A DNA stretch of 64,000 nucleotides from Rapana venosa (lineage: Eukaryota; Mollusca; Gastropoda; Neogastropoda; Muricidae). The notes under the pieces are model-generated. The model saw only the letters and a program-made list of their open reading frames with translations. It was not told the DNA's origin and did not search any database. The position numbers and the translations under genes were made by a program. This document shows, one piece after another, positions 14,101-27,100 of this stretch (position 1 is its first letter; every line of letters begins with the position of its first letter). The stretch lies in contig CM054134.1 of NCBI GenBank assembly GCA_028751875.1, forward strand, positions 71,655,472 to 71,719,471, read 5' to 3'.

Positions 14101-17100
14101 AAAATTTTGTAACATAACTAGCATTTTTGCTAAGTAGATCATTAGTAAGCCAGGTAGTAAAATCGTGTGTGTATGCCTTCATGTTTGGATAGATCTATCT
14201 GCTTATCTCATGTCAACGTGAGTGTGCACACAAGCTGAAGCATAATTGCTTGTGAGGATGCAGCTACTTGAACAATTTCCTTTGCCATTTTATCCAGTTT
14301 ATCATAATGTGGGTTTCTTTCCCCTTATGACCACAGTGATGTAAACATAATCCCAGCTCGCTTTGAGTTTCCACAAAGGAAATGCTGAAGAATGAAAATT
14401 CTGAGTGGTCCAAGTAGTTTGATTTGATAGAATCTGATGGTTTGGAGTCCTCCTGTGCACATAAGTGCGTGTGTGTGATTATGGTTGTAAATCCCAGGTC
14501 TCTTTGTGTTCTACAGAAGAAAATTTTAAATTTGAGGGGCCCCTTCCTCCAGTTGTTGTGGTTGTGGTGTGAATGGGTGTGTGTATGTTAGGTTTTGGGA
14601 TGGCTTTTTTTGTTGTTGCTTGTTTGTTTTGACAGTGATGAATTGCATACCTATTAATCATGTTTGCAAAGTTCTGTTTGATTCAAGATATTCCTGTATA
14701 TGTGTTGCAGTGTGAAATTGAAACGGTTTTACAAGTTCAAGGATATGGGAGATGCTCTTAATGGTATGTATAGATGTTAATCATTTATTCAATATCAAGA
14801 GTTGTATTAGCAACATTATATAAGCTGCTTAATCATTAAGGCCTATTTTTGAAATCCTAGCATCAACACTTTTTCATTTTAAAACAAGAGTTGCACCTTT
14901 TTACCCCCAGCCCCCTCTTCCAATTAAAAAAAAAAATTCTTCCTTGGCTAGAGCTCACCAATGATGTTATTTTGTTTATAATATAATACATGCTTCCATT
15001 TTTACCCACAATTAAGGTAGCTGCATTCTGACTCCAGGGATGGTGTCTCAACACACCTGTGTGTGTGTGTGCGTTAAAAAAAAAAAAAGTTTCTTCCTAC
15101 CAGCACACAATAACATACTCTTATGAAAGGCAGAACAGGTTTTTAACATGTGTGCAGGATGTTATGTGTGCGTTCGCACATATGGGGCCTTGGTTTGTAG
15201 TCTCATCCAAACTTTTGGAGGAGTGGAGTCAGTACTGATACCTCCTGGGTAAAATCCCCTAATACAGGTGCCTTAGTGGTGGCCCGATCCTTGGCTGTCA
15301 GATCATGAGCGCAACGCTGTAACCACTAGGTTGCCCCCCCCCCCCCCCCAAAAAAAAAACAACCCCACAACAAAAAACAACAAAAAAACAACCAAACCCA
15401 AACAAACAAAAACAAACCCACCAAAAAGTATTTAGCAAAGACCAAAATAAGACACAAATGCTCATATGGTATTTTTAAATTGTGTGTTTACAGCGGCAAC
15501 CGCATTGACAGAAGGGAGTATCAGTGAGCCTCTGCAGAAGTTGTTGAAGAAGCTGGTGAGCAAAGATGCACAAGAAGAGCTGGCAGTGGCTGATGCCAAA
15601 CTGGGCAGTTTGATCAAGGTAAGAACAACTTTGCGACAGGACTCTTAATATTCACATGGCGGATGAGTGGTTAAGATGGTTTCATGAAGTCGTGGGTTAA
15701 AGTCTTGATAGAGGTATCTAGTGAATTAACAAGCATGATATGCAGCCATTGAAATATAGCCTTGTTCTGAAACAAGAAGTATCAGTAATGGTAGGCCAGT
15801 GTCCCATTTCAATGGCAAATATCAGTGTGGAATAGAAGCATCTTTAACTCGATAACCCTGAGCCCAAGCACTGCTCGGGCGAGACTGAGTAGTCTTGCTG
15901 GCCTGAGTCTTAGCAGCTTTCGGGCTAGGCACCCATTGTGTTGTTGTGATTTACCTTGAAAACCGCAATGGATTCCTAGTCCAGGCCAGCAAGACTGCTG
16001 GCTACAGGTGATAAGATAACAGCATGGCAACTGTAGTCGCAATTGGTTTGCTAAGGGTTATTGATATTGATTTGAATTTGACTTGTGCATTTAGGAAAGA
16101 AGGATGTGAAATGAATCAATAATACATATGCTCACACTCACACACATGCATGCACATGTGCACACACACATGTACTCAAATCACATACTCACACAAATGC
16201 ATGCACAAGAAGACAATAGTAACAAGAATAAAAGCTGTAACAACCACCAACCCCCCCCCAAGAAACAAAAAAGTTCAGCTTATATCTTTTTGATGAAGCA
16301 GAAGTTGAATGTGTAAGATAATTTGCTAAATATCTGTTGGGGAAGAAGGCAATGCAGCAGAAACAAGAGAATGCACTGGACAAATTGTGAAATGCATTGA
16401 TGGTTTCCTCCTCCACGGAACAGTAACTGAAGTGGAAGTAGAGACCAGCTAAGTAAGAGGATTCATCATTGTGGTTTGCTACTACTTCAAGACAGAATTC
16501 TTTATGTGCAGAAGGACATAGTAGGAGCAGATTGAATGCCTTAATGAACTAAAAGAACCTTGTTGTTTTAGCTTTATTTTCTGTTTCTTGTTGTAATTGT
16601 GTGATATTATTTCCTTCCTTACGGTAAATGCCAAAATTGTGATTGTGCAGGAAGAGTTCAACATCCAGTGTGTCTCCAACAACAACATCAACGAACTGAT
16701 GAGGTGCATTCGTTCTCAGCTGGATAGCCTGGTTGGGGACAAAGATCTTGCAGCCATGTCCCTTGGACTTGCTCACAGGTGTGTAACTGTGTCATTTGAT
16801 ATGGAAAGCTGTAGGGTGGGAATGCTTTTTGTGTACTTAAAACTGACTGCGCGCCACACACACACACACACACACACACTTATAGAACTTTTTTTTTTTT
16901 TAAAAGAGTTAGTTGGTCTTTCTGTGCAAGTCAAGGAATTGGATTAAATTAAGAAAAGGAAGCTGTTAAAAATGATACAGATTGAAATTTTAGTGGAGAA
17001 AGTTTGAAAAGAGAATCAGCAAAATCAGTTAAGAAGTGTTGATGTTTAGGGAGTGTTTTAAAAGTAGGAGTAATTGGGGAAGCTACTGTTCTTAGTTTAT

Positions 17101-18248
17101 TGCAGTGGATGATGGTTTTGAATGTAGTTAAAAACAATTAAAAAAAAAAGAGAACAAACTTAAGGGATGACCCAAAACTTTTATGCTTTATCTTAAGATA
17201 ATTGTTCTGTTTCAGCTTGTCCCGGTACAAAGTCAAGTTTTCACCTGACAAAGTCGACACAATGATTGTCCAGGCTATTTGTAAGTTCGATAGAGATACA
17301 ATGATAACTGTGTGTGTGTCTCTGTGTCTGTATCTGTGAGTATGGGTGAGAGGATAGAGAAAGAAAGAGAGAGAGAGAAGTAGAATGTGAATATGCTCAA
17401 TCATTATAGCCCATGTTGCACGTGGAAGGGTGTGTGTTTTTATATGAGTAATTTTCAATGTTTAAACAGAATTGTTTGAACTACACCCACTTTGATGTGT
17501 AGATAGATTAGTATTTAGTTTTTTCCCAGTTGGCCAATGTTTTAATTATGTGTTTGTTGTTACCTTGCTTAGTTCTTAAAATTGTATTTGGCTGCTGTTT
17601 GTTTTTAAAGCTGATATTGCTGAAAACTATATCATTATGATTAGCACTTTTCTTTGTCTCTTGTTTTTAGTATGAGAGTGCATACCTTTTTATTTTTAAA
17701 CCCTGCATTCATATGCACACGCACGCGCACACACACTCATACATGCATGCATACATGCTCATTCACTCAATCAATTGAGCACTGTGTTCACACAAATCTA
17801 CTGACCTGTGCATTTTCAAATGTTTCTCTTGTGCGAGAGAAACATCTAACTTGGTTTGAAGGAGTGAATTCTTCTTTTTCGAATGCTTAGACAACTATTG
17901 TCTTATAGAATTATGAGCGTGAGGAGAAAATGCTGACGGGAATGACGTTTTTCCTATTTTACAATTTTTATTCTAGCAACTTTGGATGACATTGACAAAG
18001 AGATCAACAACTATCACATGAGGGCAAGGGAATGGTATTCCTGGCATTTCCCAGAGCTGCCCAAAGTTGTCACAGACCATGAAACCTTTATTCGTACAGT
18101 CATGAAGCTGGGTGAGTTATCTTTTGATTTCATCTGTTACTCTTGTGTGAATGCATGTTGTATTCATTAGTATATTTATTAATGGGGGGGGGGGGTAGGT
18201 AGAAAGAGTTTCAGTTTGTGTGTGTAGGGACACAGATAGATTGAATGG

Positions 18249-18281
<33 letters not shown>

Positions 18282-21200
18282 TAGGTTGTGAGAAGTTGCA
18301 TGTGTTTCACCCAGTGAGAACTTTTTGTGTGTGTTTGTTTTTAAACTTGAAAAATGGATCTTTCTGTGTGCTGAGAAATGTACATACCAACCTCCTTTGC
18401 CTTTCACTTCTGCACGGCGTTTCTGTCTCATTTTCACTGTATCGTGTTTTTGTGTGTAAAAGACTTTGTTTGCATGCCGACTCCCATCTTCTTCCCAATG
18501 GGGAAAGTTGTGATCTTTATTTATCATGTGTGCTTGTATGAAGGTGTGTGCCTTTATAATACACAGCAGAACCTCTTAAATATTATTGGAAAAGGTAAAC
18601 ATTGAAAAACAAAATGTGTATGGAGGTTTTGATAGATGTAGAAAAGTGAGTTTGATTAAATTTTTTTTACATGTATCTTCTTTTTGCTCCTGCTATGGGA
18701 CAAAGAGGGAACTGTTAAGCAAAGAGTAGCATCAGTCACATTTTTCTTTTCATATATCACTTTCCAGCATTGCAGAGCAGAAGCGTTGACAGATCAGTGT
18801 GTTCAGCTAATAACTTAGCATTGAGTATGTGATGCGAGCAGAATGTAGCTTTTGATTTGTGAAATCATCCTCTTGCTGTTAAGAAAAAAAAATCTTTCTG
18901 GAAACCATATTCTGCATCTCATCTTGCTGTCAGCATACAAATTAATGGGTATACATATACAAACTGATTTGGGGGCGGGAATGTTCGAAACTGAAAAATC
19001 GTGGCCTGCGATATTTTGTGTGTTTATGTCGCTTAAAGAAATCATAGACTTTGTGTATCTACAGATTTTTCAGATAAAGGCTGTTAAGGTAAGATGTTTT
19101 CCTGGGAGTGCCACTATGGAATACTCCAGAATACTTTGCTACTGTTGCCAAGGAATGGATATTGCAGACGCTTAACCAGCTGACAAAATGTGCTGGTGAA
19201 GCTGTGGGGTGGATGCATACTGGGTGTGTCCATGTACTGCAACCCATTGAATGCAGACTGAATCGCAGGATTTTTAATGTAATACTTGATCATTCTACAG
19301 ATCAAGACACAGGTAGCTATGCATGAAAGTTGACTGGGAACTGATATCTCCCCCACCCACCTTCTTAATCCATTTAGTACCTATGAGATTTGAACCAGAA
19401 GCTTGAGAACTTGGCATCAGAATTCAGTTTTTTTGGGGGGAGCCACAGTACCTGTCAAGTTGACCAGACCTGCCTCCTCTTGTGCTTTAATTTCCCTTTT
19501 TGTAATTCAAGCCTCAAAAGTGTTGTCTCTTGGGTAGTTAACCCCCCCACCCCCGCATCAAGACCAGAATATCTGCGGTGGGTGTTCCTTATTATTGAAG
19601 TGACTTTCAGAAATGGTTAATATGAGTATGACGTCTCTAATATGCAGTTTTCCGTAGGTGTTTTCCTCCACTTGTGGTACTCTTGGGTGTAAAGTGAGAT
19701 GCTGGTGTTACTGGAAATGTCAGTCATCAACTTGAAATCAGGGTTTCTGTTTCACCACTTCTCAGTTCTGGGTATTTTAGGCATAGGCAGGTCCACATCA
19801 GTATTGACATGACTTTCATATCTACTGTGTTAAAAACATTGTGCTCTACATTTAAAACCGAAAGGGATCACATGCTGGATTTCATTTTCATTTTTAGTCA
19901 AACATCAAAGTAGTTGAGGGAAGAAGTCCTGTAGAGTGTGAAGTACAAATATGATATAGTACATAATTAGATCTTTGAGAAAACTTCAGTGACATTTAGA
20001 AATGTCTTAATCGGTATTGGAGAGGTTCTGCTGCTTTGATTAATATCCGTAAATCAGGAAACATAATTCTAAAACAGTCTGGCACCTCTGAAGATGATAC
20101 GGATGTTTGTCAACAGGCGACAAAGAGAATGCTGCACAATGCGATTTTTCTGACATCCTGACTGAAGAGGTTGAGACTGACCTTAAGCAAGCCGCAGAAA
20201 TTTCTATGGGCTCAGAAATTTCCGCTGAAGATCATGCTGTCATTAAGTTTCTTTGCCAACAGGTACACCCATTTGTTTCCACTTTTTTGTTTTTTGTTTT
20301 GGTGGTAGAAATAATGGCCAAAGCAAGGCTGGGACTTATTCTCAGGACACGTCTGTAGAAGATTTTTGCACTGTATGTACACCGCGCTGTGTCGCCAATA
20401 TGCTATGTCATAAGAATATATGTATAACCAACAAACTTTATAAATGGATATTTTTTCTTATGGGGAATTGTGCATCTTAACCCTAGTAGCGCTGAATATG
20501 CAGCAACAAGCCTCACTTCTATTGGCTGAATTAACATTGGCTAGCATTGTTTTGGAGCAGGGTGGGCTCAAACAACCCTTGATATTGATATATAAAACTG
20601 AATTAAATGTGTTAAGCTATATATCACTGGAAAGAACAGATAATATGCTTTTAAATGAGTGTAATTTTATAATAGTGTGTAGTGATTATGATTATGTAAA
20701 AAAAATCAAAAAAAAAAAAATCATGTGCGCACTACTGATCACTGTTCCATCGCCAGGGCCCCGGATCGATTTTAACACGATAAGCAAAGTTCTTGCGGTG
20801 CATAAATGTCATGATTAGGTAAACACTATTTCTTGACATTCTATCTATCTATCTATCTGTCCCGTAGTCTGACGACCGTGGGGGCAACCCTCAAAGACTC
20901 AGAAACCCGTTCCCTCCATTCCTTTCGTTCTGCCTTTTCGGGTTTTGTTGAGTTCGGCCCCTGCCCATTACTGATGTTATCCCCCCAGCTTTTCCTTGGT
21001 CTGCCTCTTCTTTTTTCTCTTGGCCCGTCCCTTGCAAAATGTTTTGTAGTTCCTTGGGATCTTGTGACATCCCCTCCCATTAAGTTTATTTTTTTTAACG
21101 ATCGTTAAAAGGTTTATAGGGTCCAATGGTTTGCGGATTCGTTATGCCGCTTTGTTGCTTATGTGGTCTTTGTAGGGGTGCCCAAGGGTTCCGAAAGTTA

Positions 21201-23987
21201 TTCCACTGCTGTACTCTTCTCTCCAAAAAAGCAGTTCAGGGGCCAGATTTCCCGGCTACGAATATGGAAATTTACAGGGAGCGATTAGTTGTCTTGGGGG
21301 ATAAGTGAGTTTTCTTGTCTCTCAGATGGTGTTTTGTTTTTGACAAAACTGTTATTGTTGTTTCAGTTGCATTCTACTTTGGCTTGGATCCCCGGTGGAT
21401 AAAGGCTCCAGGGCTTTAAGCTTTGAACTGTTTCCCGCTTTGGTATTAACCCTGATATCGTGCTAAGCCCTTGGTGTTATTGTCATCGTTTGGTTTCTCT
21501 GCACTGATTCTGCCCTAGTTTTTTGGGGGCCCCTTTCCAAATGTTCTGTTTGGTGGAAGCCTTTTTCTGATCGCTATTCCTCAAAGTCATTGCGAGCGGA
21601 GGTTGTGATCGTTTGCCCCCCCAAAGCTGTGATCCTTTGATGTTCCAGTGCATCAGCCATGATTTTCAAAGGGAAAATGTTGAAAAGAGTGGGTGAGGTA
21701 GACGCCCTGCCTTACCCAACTGTTGTTGAAAAATTTCCCTTTGTTGTTGTAGTAACGGGACTTTGGCCCCGTGTAAGCTGTTTGATGTTGATCGGTTTGC
21801 ATTGATGCTGTACAAATTCATGGTTGCCACAAAGCTGCATGCCACACCCTGTCAATGCCTTTTAAAATCGATAAATACGTGGTAAAGGCTTGTTGATGTT
21901 GAAGTATGCTCACATAGTATTCTGAGGTTGAATATCTGTTCTGTTGTGCTGCGCCCTGCTCTGAAACTGCTTGTTCCTCAGCAAGATGGTCTCTGCTTGT
22001 GGCTTCAGTCTATTCATATATTATCTGCAGCATGACCGTTGCTTGGGTGACATATGAGGCTGATTGTGCGGTAATTATGGCATTGTTGTAGATTTCCTTT
22101 CTTGGGTGAGGGTGATGATGAGGTGACTGCGTCCATGGTGTTGGCCATTTTCCTGTCTGCCAGATCTTGTTGCAGATTCTTAGTAGGGCGCTGATCATGG
22201 CTTCCCCTCCAGCTTGGACCAACTCAGCTGGAATGTTGTCAGCCCCTGCTGACTTCCCCTTTTTCAGCGATCTGACTGCTGTTTCCACTTCTTCTCGGAG
22301 GATAGGGTGACTGTCTGTGTCTTTGCTTTCGGGTACATTAACGACTCCTGGATCTCCTGCGGCTCTATAGCCACACAGGTCGGAGCAGTATTCTGTCCAT
22401 CTGTTCAGAACAGTTCTTGACATTAGTTTTCAAAAAATGAGTTTGTATCGCTTTATCGGTCACCAAATACTCGGAAAAGTTCAGCGAAAGGATCGACGCC
22501 ATCGTGACCGTCATGGCGGAATGTGCGAAGTGGTGGCTTTCTATGACGAAAATACAAAGATCGCTTGATTTCATGTGATGCAAAGTATTCAGCTAGCATA
22601 GCGATTTGATCAACAACAGTTATTTCGAAGCCTCGTTGCGTCAAAATAAAGTAAAACAATCTGTGACGTCGAAATCGGGAAGTAGCGAAGAAAGTCCATC
22701 CAGCAAAACTTAGCATCGCTCGATTCAGTCGAATCGCGATCGATTTTTACCAAGTTTTTCAAAAATATTCCACAATCCTTACCTCATCGTCTTCTCATTG
22801 TTTATTTCAACCAAATCCAGCCTCTAAAACTCCTCCTCGCTGTCAATATTGTAAAAAGCTAAACCTTGAAGAAATTCTAGTGCAAAACACTGGCCGCATT
22901 TTTGTTGAAGACGATCTCGGCTGGTCCGGAAAAAAAAAATACACTCTTAACCAATCAGATTCTTCGTTGTGTGTGTGTCAAACGACCTTCACCCCTTTCT
23001 GCGGGCCTACAACAGCCTTAACATTCATTGGCTGACCTTTGAAAGCGAAAGTAAGCTTTCAACTATGATCACCCACGTCATCCAGGAATATTCCGGGATC
23101 CGCCACACAGCTTAGACCCGCCTTTACCGGAATATTCCGGGAACCGCGCTACTAGGGTTAAAATCTGATTGACTAAAGTATGAAAAAAAGAGCAGACCCA
23201 TGCACCCTTCCTGTCCTTCTATATTAATCTTGTTTCAGAAAAAACGGGGGGGGGGGGGGGGGGGGGGGGGGGATTACAGAAATAAGATTTCTTACATAAA
23301 AAATCTGATTTTTTTTCAACAAAAAGTCTTTCACCTCTTTTCTACATGTTTAGGTGAAAGAGAATGATAGTTAAAATGGCTGTGGGATTTTTGTGTTATG
23401 GGGGTGGGGTGGGGATTGATTATTATTGCGAGATGACATTGAGTGTGCATGCATGCACACCCACTCGCTCACACACACGCACGCACTCTCTTTCTCTCTT
23501 TCACACACATACAACACATCATACACATACAACTTAAATTTTATAGGAATCTGTTGATTTAGATGCTAAGGGAAAGAAAAACTGGGCCATAGAAATACAC
23601 GTCTGCTTATTCAGATATGGCTTTGGATGTGTCTGGTTAAATCAAGGTGTTTGAAACCTAAAATAGTTTGTTGCTGTTTTTAGACTAAGACTGATCGTCA
23701 TTAGCAACAATGAAACGATCATGTACAATGAAGTGATAGATGTAGAACCTATGGATGATTTGTAAGCTTACACGACCTCAAACCTAAAAGGATATGCATT
23801 TGAAAAGAATAATGGGTAAGTTCAGGCGGGGTGTGACACATGTCCATCAACTTAGATACAGAATGCAAAGAGTGAATCTGATGCAACAAGCCCTGAAACA
23901 ACATGCCCCTTATGCAATGGAGCATCTCAAGATGAAGTACACTTTTTGTCCTGCCTTTAATGACACAAGGCAAAAACATATCCCAGC

Positions 23988-24023
<36 letters not shown>

Positions 24024-24063
24024 CTACTAAACACAACACATCACACACACACACACACACACA

Positions 24064-24155
<92 letters not shown>

Positions 24156-27100
24156 TATCACTCTTTTTTTAAAATCATAATTAAGAAACAGTTTTAAACA
24201 ATATACCATTTATCAGGCCTGTGAAGATTTGGTGAGAAAAACGAATGATTTATGAATTCAAGAATTCAATAATCAAAAAGAAAGGAAGAAACCAAACTGG
24301 AAAAAAAAGAAAAAAAGACAAATGTTAATTTTTCACTTTGAAAAAGCATGTCATATACTGGGCATGAAAATACTGAAGCTATGTGGGAAAATCTGAAAAT
24401 TGCCATAAAAAATACAGAGATCAATAGTTCGAGGGTGCAACAGTCTATTACCAATGAAGAACTCAAGACATAGCATGTTGGCTTCATAGCAGGTGCAAAC
24501 CATTATTGTTTTGTTTGAAATTTTTTTTTTTTTTTATCCAGTTCTTATTTAATATTTTTCATTTATTTATAAGATGTGTTAGTATGTTGGTTGAAGTAGT
24601 GATGTCTTGCAAACCTCTTAAAACTAAGAAGGTAATTTGGACTTGGGCGTTACCATTTTCAATACCCGTAAAAATTGGCCAACATTTTCTACCCCATGCT
24701 CTTATTTATTCATTCTAGTTGAGATTTCAGCTAACAAAACGGTGATTTATGAAACAAAACAAGGATTTAGGGATTAAAAAAAACAAAATCTTGCTTATGA
24801 AAACTTTGAACAAAATAGCTGATAAAATTGGTGAATGGTCTAATATTTATACTAAATGTTCCAATTTTGATAAAGATAAGTGAAAATATAAATTACAGAC
24901 TTAGAAGTAAGCTGACAAAAGATATAAAGAGATATATATAAAGAGTGATATCACAAAAAGAAAAAAGAGATGAAGGTGATACATAAAATCATCAAGCCGA
25001 TAACTTTTTTTTGTTGTTAACATATTCTGTGGGCTAGGTACACAGTGCAGTTAAATCGTCGTGTAACATTATGCAGTATTGATTTTATGCACTAAGTTAA
25101 AAAAAGAAAAAGATAGAAATGATAAGACCAAAGGAATGATTAGGTTTTATATTTGATGAAAGTAATTTATGATTTTTTTATGATTTATTGCTTGAAAGGG
25201 GTGTTTTGGTTTATCACTGTTAAAATTTAATTTTGGCAGTATTGATGAAGATAGTTTTAGAAGGGCCAATGTTAACCTACTCAACTGTGTGAATAGATGC
25301 ACTGTGGGTAGTGGTGGTAGTGATGATTAATTGTAGTACTATTGTTTTCCCTCTTCTCAAATTTGAGATTGAAGTGTGGGTCACAATTTAACATTTTTAG
25401 TTAAAAAGGAAAGAACATAAAGAAAGCACAGCTAAACAAAAAACAGTGGAAAAAGCCACAGAATAATTTTAAAAAAAAAAGAAAAAAAGACCCTCAGCCA
25501 CTATGCCTTTGAAGCTGTTCTTTTCCTTTTCCTTACGGCTGGGTGCTTCAGGCTCTCTCTCAGGAAAAGGAGCTCATGACAGTTTGTCAGTATCTTGACA
25601 GTAAATGTTGATGCATAGGCTACCAGTATGAAGTTGTTTGCTTGGTCAAGAGGTTTGCAATGACCATCTCTCTATGTATAAATAGATAATGATCCTAGTA
25701 TGTTTTATTTTTTTAATATATGTTAGTTGCTTAGTTTGAGCAATGTTGTTACAAGATTGTACTGTTGCGACTGTTTAACCTGTGTGTCATTCTTATAACT
25801 AAAAGGCTGTTTCAATGCAGAACAAAAGTTTAATTTGTGCGTTACATGTGTAATGCTATTTTTACATGTAGGTACATAAACAGTGTAGAATCCTCCTGTT
25901 CTGAGGCAGTATTTTAATGACTTTCAATGTATTATTTACATGTATGGATATTGGGGGAGTGAGGGGCTAGCATGAGTTTCTTAGCATGAAAGTTATGTAC
26001 TACTGTCTATTCAGAGAGAGAACACAAAAATATCTTCCATTATTCATTACCAGAATTGTCAGTTAAAGTTTTGTAGCAGTTGTTGTATGTGGAGGACATT
26101 TTTTAGGTGAGTTGTGTGGTGATGTGTGTTGAGAAGTTATCTAACAGGTGGTATTGGTTTCTTTTGGTACAGATTGTGAAGCTGGTCGAGTACAGAACTG
26201 AGTTGTACGAATATTTGAAACAAAGAATGGTGACCATTGCTCCCAATCTGACTGCTTTGGTGGGAGAACTGGTCGGTGCACGACTGGTTTCTCATGCTGG
26301 TAAGTTGAAGACAGAAATGGAGATTTGTCCCACACCATTAGCCATTGGACCCTAGCACTGTACAATGGCAAGACTTTTCAAAAACTTGATATTGATCTAT
26401 CCTGTTTTTTAGGACTGTGATAAAGAACGGTTTACTAAATGACATTAGCAAAGGCACCAGAGAAAGTTACTAAAGCATGTGAAGAAGCAGTAAACTATAA
26501 AAAGGAACTGTACAAAACATGGTTAAAAGACCAATCAGAAGAAAACTTTATTCGTATGAAATGGACTAAATGTTATTATAAAAAAGTAATTGCTCATTCG
26601 AAAAACAAGTATGGGACAGAATTCTGTATAAATGAAGTATCAGAATCCAAGGACTTGCATAAAGTTTGGAAGAAAGTTACTGAAATGAAAAATGGATTTC
26701 AACTCCCATCATATCCAATCAACTTTGAAAATAATAGATTTCCAAGCACAGTTGAAAAAGCAGAAACCTTTGTCACAATGTTTTCAAAAAATAGTTAATC
26801 CTTCAATAGATCAATTTGTACTAAACTGGGTTCAGTCTACTCATTGTTTAAGTCTATTGATTTAGGTATTCTGCAGGGATCAGTGCTTGCCCCAATTTTG
26901 TTCTTTATTCTTGTACATGACCTTCCTAGTTGTTTGTCAACTGATACACAAGTTGTTCAGTACGCTGATGATATCGCTATGTGGATAAATACTTCAGTTC
27001 GGAAAAACACCACAAAAAGAGTTATCAATCATGTTGAAAATTATATGAAGACAAGCTAAATAAATTCTGTAGCTTATGAATGAGAATAAGTTAGAATTAT

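Larger units (their letters stand above)
13410..14839 (+). repeat. Tandem segmental duplication, unit 2 (contains exon 3b and snoRNA A6)
   Basis: Second copy of 10734-12153. At its right end it reads CATTAAGGCC, so the TTAA that holds the piggyBac element in unit 1 is empty here. The duplicated exon is unchanged. The G-run has 18 Gs here against about 20 in unit 1. It could be a genuine tandem duplication or the second haplotype joined in by the assembler. Confidence 0.93.

Noticed and set aside
24027..24209. Arg-Glu repeat protein
   Set aside because: Translation of the CA/CT microsatellite only.
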